64,000 bases of DNA. It comes from UBA5704 sp036264355. GTDB lineage: Bacteria > Acidobacteriota > Thermoanaerobaculia > Multivoradales > UBA5704. Numbering within the stretch: position 1 is the first letter of the stretch; every line of letters begins with the position of its first letter. Made by a program: the position numbers and the translations under genes. Under the pieces are notes generated by a model. It was not told the DNA's origin. It was given only the letters and a program-made list of their open reading frames with translations, and did no database searches. The stretch spans positions 9,373-73,372 of the forward strand of contig DATARD010000245.1 of NCBI GenBank assembly GCA_036264355.1. The letters run 5' to 3'. This document shows positions 1-7,329 of this stretch, piece after piece.

Positions 1-124
1 CGTGTCCATCGGGCCTGGTCAGCCCGCTTACAATCCGAAGTCTAAAACCTTAGTGGCAAGGTGTCAACTTTCCGCCACGCCCTATCTGACAATCTTGGAC
101 GCAGATTTATTCCAGGAGGAGGCG

Positions 125-1282
125 CTAATCGAGGAGGACGAGCGGGGGCGCGGTCGACTCGGCGGGGACGTTGAGGAACTCGGGGTCGAGCAGGAAGTTG
201 CCGGTGATCGCCTCGGAGGTCTCGGCGCCGGCGATCGGCTGCTCTCCCTGGAGAGGCTCCACGGAGTAGCTCTCCTCGGTGGCGCCGTAGCGGAAGGCGT
301 GGCCCTGCGGATCGTTGAGGTCGCCGCCGGCCAGGAGCCCCGCCTTCTGGAGCGCCGCCAGGCTGGCGGGGAAATGCCCTTCGAGGAGGAAGTAGGTCTT
401 GGCGGCGCGGTCGATCTTCAGATACAGGGAGGCCCGCTGGTCCTGCGCGACGTCGGCGCGTTCGCGCGTTTGCCAGGGAAAGGGGAGGATCAATGCCTCA
501 GGGCGGCTGAGCAGCGCGATGCCGAGGACCACGGCGAGCCCGGCGGAGAGCAGCTTGGGCAGGAAGGAGAGCGGCGCTCCCTCCGGCGTCTCCACTTTCA
601 TCTGGCGGAAGGGGCTGGACGGCTCGTCCGCCCCCAACGCGGCCGCCGGCACCGCGCGCACCGGCGCCGGCGGCTCGCCCTCCCGGCGGACCACCCGCAA
701 GGCCGGCCGGACCGCCGGCTCCACGGGAGCCTGCGGGCGGTCGTCCATCGCCTCGCCACGGTGATGCGGCGCCGGCACCGGGCGCAGAGGGGCCGGCCGC
801 GGCGCCGCGCCGCCGGCCTCCGCCCCCGGGGAGAGCAGCTCCTCGACGGCGATCGGATGGAAGCCGTCCTCGAACGGCACCTCGTCGCCGCTGTAGAACT
901 TGAAGTCCCCTTTGTCCCAGCGCAGGAGCTGCTCGAGCAGCCGGAAGGTCTGCAGGCGCAGACCGCGCAGCAGGTCCGGCCGGGCGATGTAGCCGCGCTC
1001 CACCAGCAGGTCGAGGAGGCGGCCGCCGGCGGTCTCGTGCTCGGCGGCGGCGCGGTCGAAGTCCGCCGTGGTGAGCAGCCGCTCGCCCACCAGAACCTGG
1101 GACAGCCCCTCTTCCACCGTCTGGTTCAGGGCGTCCGCCGCGACGATCTGGCCGCTCAGGAAGGTGACGGCAATGATGTCCTGCAGACCCTGGACTGTCA
1201 GGATGCCGGTCTTCTTCTGCTGCGCGATCAACTGCAGGACCTCGGGCAGCTTGAAGAGATCGAGAGTACCTTCAACCGCCAT
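125..1282 (-). CDS. DUF4388 protein with membrane anchor and pilin-like C-terminal domain
   Basis: The protein has 385 residues. Residues 1-150 match the DUF4388 (PatA N-terminal-like) pattern, with an opening of the type GTLDLFKLPEVLQLIAQQKKTG. A Pro/Ala/Arg-rich linker (about 151-235) leads to one hydrophobic segment (about 241-260). The last 110 residues (a conserved Tyr, a YFLLEGHFPASL-like stretch, NDPQG) resemble the periplasmic part of type II secretion pseudopilins such as GspG. DUF4388 proteins occur in signalling and gliding or polarity systems, but the molecular role is unknown. It is the last gene of a minus-strand run behind the TPR membrane protein (39-base gap). The domain calls are by eye; the pilin resemblance is the weaker one. 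Confidence 0.75.
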   Translation of the reverse strand: MAVEGTLDLFKLPEVLQLIAQQKKTGILTVQGLQDIIAVTFLSGQIVAADALNQTVEEGLSQVLVGERLLTTADFDRAAAEHETAGGRLLDLLVERGYIARPDLLRGLRLQTFRLLEQLLRWDKGDFKFYSGDEVPFEDGFHPIAVEELLSPGAEAGGAAPRPAPLRPVPAPHHRGEAMDDRPQAPVEPAVRPALRVVRREGEPPAPVRAVPAAALGADEPSSPFRQMKVETPEGAPLSFLPKLLSAGLAVVLGIALLSRPEALILPFPWQTRERADVAQDQRASLYLKIDRAAKTYFLLEGHFPASLAALQKAGLLAGGDLNDPQGHAFRYGATEESYSVEPLQGEQPIAGAETSEAITGNFLLDPEFLNVPAESTAPPLVLLD

Positions 1283-1321
1283 GGCTGATCGTCCTCTGCC
1301 GTGGTGCGTTGCGCCGGTGGC

Positions 1322-3079
1322 TCATATGTCGTCGCGCAGCTCCGTCCGGAGCCGTATGCCGAGATAGAGCGTCAGGCCGAGGATCGCCACGATCCAGGCC
1401 ACGGAGCTGCCGGGATCATACCCCCAAGGGAGACGGTAGCCGAGCCTGCCGAACAGCGGCAGCATGAGGAGGGCCACCGGCAGCAGCACGGCGAAGAAAC
1501 CTCCGGCGCCCTCGCCGCTTTCCGCCGCCCCGGCGCCGGGGAGGAGGATGCGCCGCCAACGGCTGTTGGAGTGGAAGCGCAGCGGGTCGGCATCCGACGA
1601 GGAGGCGAACGGCCGCCGTGCCTGTTGCAGGGCGACGGCGAGCAGCGCGAGGACCAGCGGCACCACCGGGGAGAGCCAGTGACGGAACAGCTCCAGGCGC
1701 GCCGAGGGGGCTTCGTGGGCGCGGAAGTTGGCGAGCAGCTCGTCGCGGATCTCCGGGATGCGGGTGATGCCGCGGTTGTTGGTAACCACCCGTTGCGAGG
1801 ACAGCTCGCGCATCCAGACGTCCACCTGGGTGTCGTCGATCGCCCGCGCCTGCGCCAGCGCCCGCCGCGAGTCGTCGAACAGGTAGGAGTCCGAGTACGC
1901 CTGGCTGAGGTTGAACTGCGCCGCGGCGCTCTTCGGATCGGTGGCGATGACTTTCTGGAAGTGCTGGATGGCGCTGCCGAAGTCTCCCTTGAGATAGGCG
2001 TAGGCGCCGAGGTTCAGCTCGGCATAGGTGTTGCCCGGCTCCTGCTCCAGCACCTGGCGGTAGAGCGACTGCGCGAGGTCCCACTGGTTGAGCGAGCGGT
2101 GGACGTCGGCCAGCAGGTGCTTGACCGCGGCGCTCTCCGGCAGCAGGGAACGCAACACGCCGAGATCGGTGAACAGACCGCCGTAGAGCCGGTGCTGGCG
2201 CAGGCTCTCCATCGCCTGCACCGGCGGCGAAAGCATCACCGCGACGCGCCGGCTCTGCGAGGTGATCAGGATCGGCGCCAGACCGACCACCAGCCAGAGG
2301 GTGACCAGCACGGCGCGTTCGCTGACCGAGGAGTACCCCCACAGCAGCACCGACCAGAAGAGGGGGAGCCAGAGCAGACCGGACGGCAACAGCAGGGGCC
2401 AGAGGAAAACCACCACCGCGACCGCCACGGCGACCGGCCGGGGGAGGCGGCGGGAGAAGAGATCGAGCAGATCCTCCCACAGGGCTTTGCCCTTGACCGC
2501 CATCTGGATGGCGATGAACAGGCCGCCGCTCAAGAGGAGGAGCGAGACGCCCCACACCAGCACGTCCTGCAGCCAGAGGTAGCGCTCCAGGGGGAGGCTG
2601 AACAGGCGCAGATAGCCGCGCAGGAGATTGCCCAGCGAGCCGAGCCAACGGCCCTCCTGGCGGTCGACCGTGGCCTCGGCGAACGCGGTCTCGCAGCGCC
2701 CCGGGTCGAGCCGCTCGGCGGCGTCGAGCGCCCAGTGGGCGCGGTTGAAATCGCCCTGCCGCGCCGCCTGCACCGCGCGGTCGAGAGCGCCGATGCTCAA
2801 GTCGGGGAGGCGCGTCATGCCGAGCTGGCGGGAGGTGGCGAGCAAGTCCTGGACGATGCTTTCCGATCCCTGCCTGCTGTTCTGGACCACCCACTGCAAC
2901 CACTGCTCCTCGAGCTGCTTCAGGCCGCGGCGGACCGGCGCGGTCAGCTCGACGCCGGTGACCTGCGGCGAGGAGACGCCACCGGGCGCCGCGGCGGCAA
3001 CCGCCGGGGTCGCGGGGAGCACGGCGGCAGCCATCAAGGCGACCGCGAGGCCGAGGGCTCTAGCGGGTCTTCTGGACAT
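1322..3079 (-). CDS. TPR-containing multi-pass membrane protein
   Basis: I place the start at the ATG at 3079, because the open frame upstream of it only shadows the DUF1844 gene and this Met opens a signal peptide (Arg-rich, then about 18 hydrophobic residues ending near VAAAAP). The protein has 585 residues. A helical N-terminal domain is followed by two or three membrane segments, then at least two TPR units in the middle (motifs such as AELNLGAYAYLKGDF and AAAQFNLSQAY), and a C-terminal part with more membrane segments. It overlaps the upstream DUF1844 gene by 20 bases, so the two are probably translated together. The function is unknown; TPRs suggest a membrane-bound scaffold. Confidence 0.72.
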   Translation of the reverse strand: MSRRPARALGLAVALMAAAVLPATPAVAAAAPGGVSSPQVTGVELTAPVRRGLKQLEEQWLQWVVQNSRQGSESIVQDLLATSRQLGMTRLPDLSIGALDRAVQAARQGDFNRAHWALDAAERLDPGRCETAFAEATVDRQEGRWLGSLGNLLRGYLRLFSLPLERYLWLQDVLVWGVSLLLLSGGLFIAIQMAVKGKALWEDLLDLFSRRLPRPVAVAVAVVVFLWPLLLPSGLLWLPLFWSVLLWGYSSVSERAVLVTLWLVVGLAPILITSQSRRVAVMLSPPVQAMESLRQHRLYGGLFTDLGVLRSLLPESAAVKHLLADVHRSLNQWDLAQSLYRQVLEQEPGNTYAELNLGAYAYLKGDFGSAIQHFQKVIATDPKSAAAQFNLSQAYSDSYLFDDSRRALAQARAIDDTQVDVWMRELSSQRVVTNNRGITRIPEIRDELLANFRAHEAPSARLELFRHWLSPVVPLVLALLAVALQQARRPFASSSDADPLRFHSNSRWRRILLPGAGAAESGEGAGGFFAVLLPVALLMLPLFGRLGYRLPWGYDPGSSVAWIVAILGLTLYLGIRLRTELRDDI

Positions 3080-3521
3080 AGCGGACGCGCATCCGGTACA
3101 GCAGATCCTCCAGGAACGCGCTTTCCTGGGCCGTGAGATTGCCGGCCGTCTTCTGCCGCAGGACGTCGAGCAGATCGATGTGCAGGCCGGCCATCTCCAG
3201 GTTCTCCGCCGACTGTCCGTTCGGCAGCTCGACGTCGCCGAGGTAGATGGGGACCGGCTCGGCGAGCATCGCCACCAGGTCGTAGAACGTCGGACCGAGG
3301 CCGGGAGGCGCGCCCGGGATCTCCAGGGGCGGCGGCTCGCCGTCCAGATCATCCATCTCCGCCCTCGGCGCGGGCTCCGGGCTGACGGGCTTGGCGGGCT
3401 CGGCAGGCGGCGGGGCGGCGGTCGATTTTTCGTTCAGGAACCGGTACTCTTCCCGCAGCTCGCCGTCGGGCAGGAACATCCGCTTGTCGGTGACCTTGAT
3501 CTGCTTGTCCTCGCTACTCAC
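3060..3521 (-). CDS. DUF1844 domain protein
   Basis: This 153-residue protein has a disordered Pro/Ala/Glu-rich N-terminal half and a C-terminal domain (about 75-150) matching DUF1844. The visible pattern is FYDLVAMLAEP, then LGDVELPNG, IDLLDVLRQKT and a closing LLYRMRVRYV. DUF1844 proteins are small soluble proteins of unknown function, common in Acidobacteria and Deltaproteobacteria. It is the first gene of the minus-strand run that continues with the TPR membrane protein and the DUF4388 protein. It is divergent from mazG, with 28 bases between the starts, so both promoters must lie in or overlap that gap. Confidence 0.85.
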   Translation of the reverse strand: MSSEDKQIKVTDKRMFLPDGELREEYRFLNEKSTAAPPPAEPAKPVSPEPAPRAEMDDLDGEPPPLEIPGAPPGLGPTFYDLVAMLAEPVPIYLGDVELPNGQSAENLEMAGLHIDLLDVLRQKTAGNLTAQESAFLEDLLYRMRVRYVQKTR

Positions 3522-3549
3522 CCGGATCGACGCTCCTTTCTAATAGCAT

Positions 3550-4332
3550 ATGCCCGAAGCCCCCGATCTCCAGAAGCTTCTCGACCTCGTGACCCGGCTC
3601 CGCGCCCCGGACGGCTGTCCCTGGGACCGTGAGCAAACCCTCGCCGACATCCGGGCCTACCTCCTCGAGGAGTCCCATGAGACCGCGGCGGCCATCGACG
3701 CCGGAGACTGGGGCGAGCTGGCCGAGGAGCTCGGCGATCTGCTCTTCCAGGTCGCGTTTATCGGGCGTCTCGCCGAGGAAGCCGGTGCCTTCAGCCTCTC
3801 ACAGGTCGTCGACCGCGTCCATCATAAGATGGTGGCCCGCCATCCGCACGTCTTCGGCGACGAAGTGTTGGCCGATGCACAGGCGGTGCGCCAGGCCTGG
3901 GAACGGCGCAAGCTGAAGGAAGAGCCCGGCCGCGCCTCCCTGCTCGCCGGCGTCCCCGCCTCCCTCCCCGCTCTGCTGGCCGCCTATCGCCTGACCCAGA
4001 AGGCGGCCGGCGTCGGCTTCGACTGGCCGGACACCGGCGCCGTCCTCAAGAAGCTGGACGAAGAGACCGCCGAGCTGCGCGACGCCCTTGCCGCGGGCGA
4101 CCGCGACGCCATGCGCGAAGAGGTGGGCGACCTCCTCTTCACCCTGGCCAACCTGGCGCGCAAGCTCGACCTCGACCCCGAAGCCGCCCTCGCCGGCACC
4201 AACCGCAAGTTCCGTCACCGCTTCGAGCAGGTCGAGAAAGGCCTCGCCGCCCGCGGCAGGAACCCCGCGGAGGCGACGCTCGCAGAGATGGACGAGCTGT
4301 GGGAGGCGGCGAAGGGGGAGGGGCAGGGCTAA
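3550..4332 (+). CDS. mazG: Nucleoside triphosphate pyrophosphohydrolase MazG
   Basis: This 260-residue protein hydrolyses NTPs and dNTPs to monophosphate and pyrophosphate, clearing the nucleotide pool. Two MazG repeats are visible. The first carries CPWDREQT, the metal-binding EESHE and EELGDLLFQ patterns (residues about 20-75). The second carries EETAELRDAL and EEVGDLLF (about 165-200). Length and two-repeat layout match the E. coli-type enzyme. The start is the ATG at 3550. Its stop codon overlaps the stop of the convergent RES gene by three bases, so the two genes meet tail to tail with no room for a terminator. Confidence 0.95.
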   Translation: MPEAPDLQKLLDLVTRLRAPDGCPWDREQTLADIRAYLLEESHETAAAIDAGDWGELAEELGDLLFQVAFIGRLAEEAGAFSLSQVVDRVHHKMVARHPHVFGDEVLADAQAVRQAWERRKLKEEPGRASLLAGVPASLPALLAAYRLTQKAAGVGFDWPDTGAVLKKLDEETAELRDALAAGDRDAMREEVGDLLFTLANLARKLDLDPEAALAGTNRKFRHRFEQVEKGLAARGRNPAEATLAEMDELWEAAKGEGQG

Positions 4333-4967
4333 TCGAGGATGGCGATCCCCGCCAGCTCGGCAGCGCGCTCAACTTGCTCCAGACCGGAGCCCCGATACAG
4401 CGCCAGGGGTGGCTCGGCAACGAGCAGCTCATTGCGCTGAACCCGGTCTCCAAAAAGGACGATAGCGTGCGCAGTGTCGTGGAGCCGAGAGGCCCACACG
4501 AGGCCATCGACATGAGCCTCGCATCGATGGAGCGCTTGGGCCCAGAGGACGGTTCCAGCGTAATGGCGGGGGCCGGCGTCGATCAGCCGCGTCCGGTCGA
4601 TGCCCAGCCGGCGAAGACCAAAGCCATGGAGTTGGGCCAGTACGAGATCTCGCTTCGAGACGAGAGTCGAGACCACCATCGGCAACAAGGAGGAGCGCCG
4701 GACCAGGGATTTGGGGCCGCGCTCCCAGACATTGTGGAAAACTGTCTCAGACAGGGCACCTTCGAAGGTGCTGGCACCGTACAGAGAGGGAACAGGGTTG
4801 CCATCGGAGCTCGTGAAGGGATGGAATCTGCCACGCCCCACCCCAGGATTAAACTCTGTGGCTCCAAATCCTACGTTGTGGCAACGGAGCCACGGTCGTT
4901 CACACTTCCATGTCTCGACCAACGGATCGAGGAGCTCAGGGGCTGGAGCGCCGTCGCGAGCCGTCAA
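4329..4967 (-). CDS. RES-domain toxin (NAD-degrading type)
   Basis: This 212-residue protein matches the RES family, whose members are type II toxins that break NAD+ by phosphorolysis. The expected active-site residues are present: Arg47 in GRGRFHP, Tyr63, Glu74 in ALSETVFH and Ser160 in LVWASRLHD. The start is TTG at 4967, overlapping the TGA of the upstream antitoxin gene by four bases (TTGA), which implies translational coupling; no in-frame ATG lies near. The antitoxin-toxin order is the usual one for RES-Xre systems. The toxic activity itself is inferred from the family. Confidence 0.85.
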   Translation of the reverse strand: MTARDGAPAPELLDPLVETWKCERPWLRCHNVGFGATEFNPGVGRGRFHPFTSSDGNPVPSLYGASTFEGALSETVFHNVWERGPKSLVRRSSLLPMVVSTLVSKRDLVLAQLHGFGLRRLGIDRTRLIDAGPRHYAGTVLWAQALHRCEAHVDGLVWASRLHDTAHAIVLFGDRVQRNELLVAEPPLALYRGSGLEQVERAAELAGIAILD

Positions 4968-5686
4968 TAGTAAAGATCCTCCGCCTCAGAGGCAGCCGCT
5001 TCGGCAACCGCGTTCGGATCGCTCTCCAACAAATCCACCGGTCGTTTCCCATCCAACCATCCCGTGTTGCCCATGAACCAGAGGGCAAGCTCCCACTCCG
5101 TGCTCTTGCTGCCCAGGGAAGCGATCACCTGGGCGAGGACCGGCCGTGGACGGCCCTGGTCATCGAATTGGAATGCCGGAAAGTAGGTGGCCCCATGGTG
5201 GGTCACCGAAAAGATCCTCCCCTCCTGCTTCCAACGGTTGGCCAGGGCGGCCTTGTTGGACGCCTTGGAGCCCGCGAGATCGGCGACCTCGGCGCTGGTG
5301 TAGGCGCCGAACTCCTTGAACAGCTCTTCACGGGCCAAGGCGTTGCGGCGCGCCTGAAGAACCGCCGGAGCGCTCGGCACGGCGGCCGGCAGCATGGATT
5401 CGATGAGCCGTGACGAGTCGATCCGGTGGCTCACCAGGGGCTCCCGGGAGGAGATCACCTCGACGGCGTAGCCACGGCCGGCTTCCACGAGTCGCACGAC
5501 GGCCCGCGGATCGCTGACCAGCGCGTCGGCGACGATCCTGCCGCCGATGTAGAACTCAACCCTCCAGGTCTCGGGGACCATTTCCTCCACCCCCGCGGCA
5601 AGCGGCCGCAGGTCCAGGGTCGAGAGACCTTCAGGGTTCAGCAGTCTGTATTGGACGTTGTGCTGGGTGGTGTTCAAGACTTCCAT
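4964..5686 (-). CDS. Long RES-partner antitoxin with ParS/MbcA-type C-terminal domain
   Basis: The C-terminal 50 residues (about 190-235) carry the pattern WELALWFMGNTGWLDGKRP followed by VDLLE, typical of the antitoxin toxin-binding domain (DUF2384/MbcA-ParS type) paired with RES toxins. At 240 residues it is longer than the usual 120-160. The first 90 residues form an extra beta-rich region I do not recognise, and the middle (about 110-160, ARNALAREELFKEFGAYTSAEVADLAG) looks like a helix-turn-helix. A GGAGGG ribosome site lies just upstream of the ATG at 5686. It probably neutralises the RES toxin and represses its own promoter, by family analogy. Confidence 0.75.
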   Translation of the reverse strand: MEVLNTTQHNVQYRLLNPEGLSTLDLRPLAAGVEEMVPETWRVEFYIGGRIVADALVSDPRAVVRLVEAGRGYAVEVISSREPLVSHRIDSSRLIESMLPAAVPSAPAVLQARRNALAREELFKEFGAYTSAEVADLAGSKASNKAALANRWKQEGRIFSVTHHGATYFPAFQFDDQGRPRPVLAQVIASLGSKSTEWELALWFMGNTGWLDGKRPVDLLESDPNAVAEAAASEAEDLYY

Positions 5687-5734
5687 GAGGCCCTCCGTGA
5701 TGCGAATGATATCGCCATCGTGGCCTCATGTCCA

Positions 5735-6505
5735 TCACTTCTTCGCCGTCGCCGTCTCCTTGGCCAGCAACTTGGCGAGATAGGGCACCACGTTGTCGGC
5801 CACCATCTCCTGCCCCTGGGCGGTGGGGTGGATGCCGTCGTTCTGGTTGAGGTCCGCCACGCCGCCGACGCCTTCCAGGAGGAACGGCACGAGAGGGACG
5901 TTCATCTCCTTGGCGAGCCGCGGGTACATGGCCTTGAAGCCGTTGACGTAGTCGGGGCCGTAGTTGGGCGGGATCTGCATGCCGAGGAGGAGGACGCGGA
6001 CGCCGGACGCCTGGCCGCGGCGGATGATGTCGCGCAGGTTCTTCTCGGTGGCGGCCAGGGGGAGGCCGCGCAGGCCGTCGTTGCCGCCGAGGCCGACGAC
6101 CAGGACGTCGGGGTGCTGGCGGAGCAGCCAGTCGATGCGGGCGAGACCGCCGGCGGTGGTGTCGCCGCTGACCCCGGCGTTGATCACCTTGACCGGCGTG
6201 CCCTGGGCGGCGAGCTTGACGGCGACCCGGGCCGGGTAGGCTTGCTCTTCGCCGAGCCCGAGACCGGCGGTGAGGCTGTCGCCCAGGAAGACGACGACGG
6301 GGCCGGACGCCCGACTGCTCGCGACCGCAGCCGGGGACGATGCTGGAGAGGTGGGCGTGGAGCTCGGCGGAGCCGGCGCGGTGGCCTGGACCGGCGCCGC
6401 GGCCGGAGCCTGCCTGCACGCCGCGGCTCCGAACGAGAGCGCGAGGGGAATAAGGAGGAACAGGGCCAGAGTTTCGATCTTACGTTGCGTCACGACCGGT
6501 TTCAC
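5735..6505 (-). CDS. GDSL-family lipoprotein esterase (TesA/arylesterase-like)
   Basis: This 256-residue protein is an SGNH/GDSL hydrolase. A signal peptide ends in a lipobox-like LSFGAAAC, so it is probably a lipoprotein; a Pro/Ala/Ser linker follows. The catalytic blocks are in order: block I GDSLTAG (Ser), block II glycine in NAGVSGDT, block III GGND, and block V DGIHPTAQG (Asp and His). The nearest known relatives are TesA-type acyl-CoA thioesterase/lysophospholipase and arylesterase, so the substrate is uncertain. The start is GTG at 6505 with no strong ribosome site; a GTG four codons inside is an alternative. It is divergent from the ABC ATPase gene at 6577. Confidence 0.88.
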   Translation of the reverse strand: MKPVVTQRKIETLALFLLIPLALSFGAAACRQAPAAAPVQATAPAPPSSTPTSPASSPAAVASSRASGPVVVFLGDSLTAGLGLGEEQAYPARVAVKLAAQGTPVKVINAGVSGDTTAGGLARIDWLLRQHPDVLVVGLGGNDGLRGLPLAATEKNLRDIIRRGQASGVRVLLLGMQIPPNYGPDYVNGFKAMYPRLAKEMNVPLVPFLLEGVGGVADLNQNDGIHPTAQGQEMVADNVVPYLAKLLAKETATAKK

Positions 6506-6576
6506 CTCGACGAGCCCAACCTTTCCAAGCCTCTCGCTTATTTCCCACGCACCCGTTCCGACTGCGCATACCGCTC

Positions 6577-7329
6577 ATGACAACACCCCGGATCGAGCTT
6601 CGCCACCTGACCCGCCGCCTCCCCTCGGGAGACCGCGTCCTCACCATTCTCGACGATGTCGACCTCGCGATCACGCCCGGCGAGTTCGTCGCCGTCCTCG
6701 GCCCCTCGGGCAGCGGCAAATCCACCCTGCTGGCGCTGATGGCCGGGCTCGACCGCCCGACCTCCGGCGAGGTGCTGATCGACGGCGCGCCGATCCATGA
6801 GCTGTCCGAAGATCAGCTCGCGCTGCTGCGGCGGCACAAGATCGGCTTCGTCTTCCAGAGCTTCCAGCTCCTCGGCAACCTCACCGCCCGCGAGAACGTG
6901 CTGCTGCCGATCGAGCTGCTCGGCCAGCCCGAGCCGGTGCGCCGGGCCGACGAGCTGCTCGCCGCGGTGGGGCTCGAAGACCGCGGGCACCACTACCCGA
7001 GCCAGCTCTCCGGCGGCGAGCAGCAGCGGGTGGCGCTGGCGCGCGCCTTCGCCGCCCGGCCGCCGATCCTCCTCGCCGACGAGCCGACCGGCAACCTCGA
7101 CGGCGGCACCGGCCGCAAGGTGCTGGAGCTGCTCACCGACCTGCGGCGGCGCGAAGGGACGACCCTGGTGCTGGTCACCCACGACGTGGCGGTCGGCTCG
7201 ATGGCGGACCGCCTGATCCATTTGCAAGACGGCCGCATCGAGCGCGAGGAGCGGCCGGGGGACTCCCGGGCCGCGGCGAATCCGGCCGCGAATCCGGAAG
7301 GAGCGGCGCTCGTCGCCGGTCGCCCGTGA
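6577..7329 (+). CDS. ABC transporter ATP-binding protein (LolD/YbbA type)
   Basis: This 250-residue ATPase shows Walker A GPSGSGKST, the signature LSGGEQQR, Walker B ILLADEPTGNLD and the H-loop THD. Sequence style and length match the MacB/LolD/YbbA group, which powers FtsX-type permeases in lipoprotein release or efflux rather than import. A 25-residue Ala/Pro tail follows the core. The gene overlaps the next permease gene by four bases (GTGA), so the two are one operon and very likely one complex. The YbbA-YbbP type is favoured by the neighbouring GDSL esterase, since ybbA is divergent from tesA in E. coli as here. Confidence 0.93.
   Translation: MTTPRIELRHLTRRLPSGDRVLTILDDVDLAITPGEFVAVLGPSGSGKSTLLALMAGLDRPTSGEVLIDGAPIHELSEDQLALLRRHKIGFVFQSFQLLGNLTARENVLLPIELLGQPEPVRRADELLAAVGLEDRGHHYPSQLSGGEQQRVALARAFAARPPILLADEPTGNLDGGTGRKVLELLTDLRRREGTTLVLVTHDVAVGSMADRLIHLQDGRIEREERPGDSRAAANPAANPEGAALVAGRP

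Noticed and set aside
2..1288. Long plus-strand open frame opposite the DUF4388 gene
   Set aside because: Its product is compositionally biased (Gly/Glu/Arg/Ala) with no domain; the minus strand encodes a recognisable protein. High GC keeps antisense frames open.
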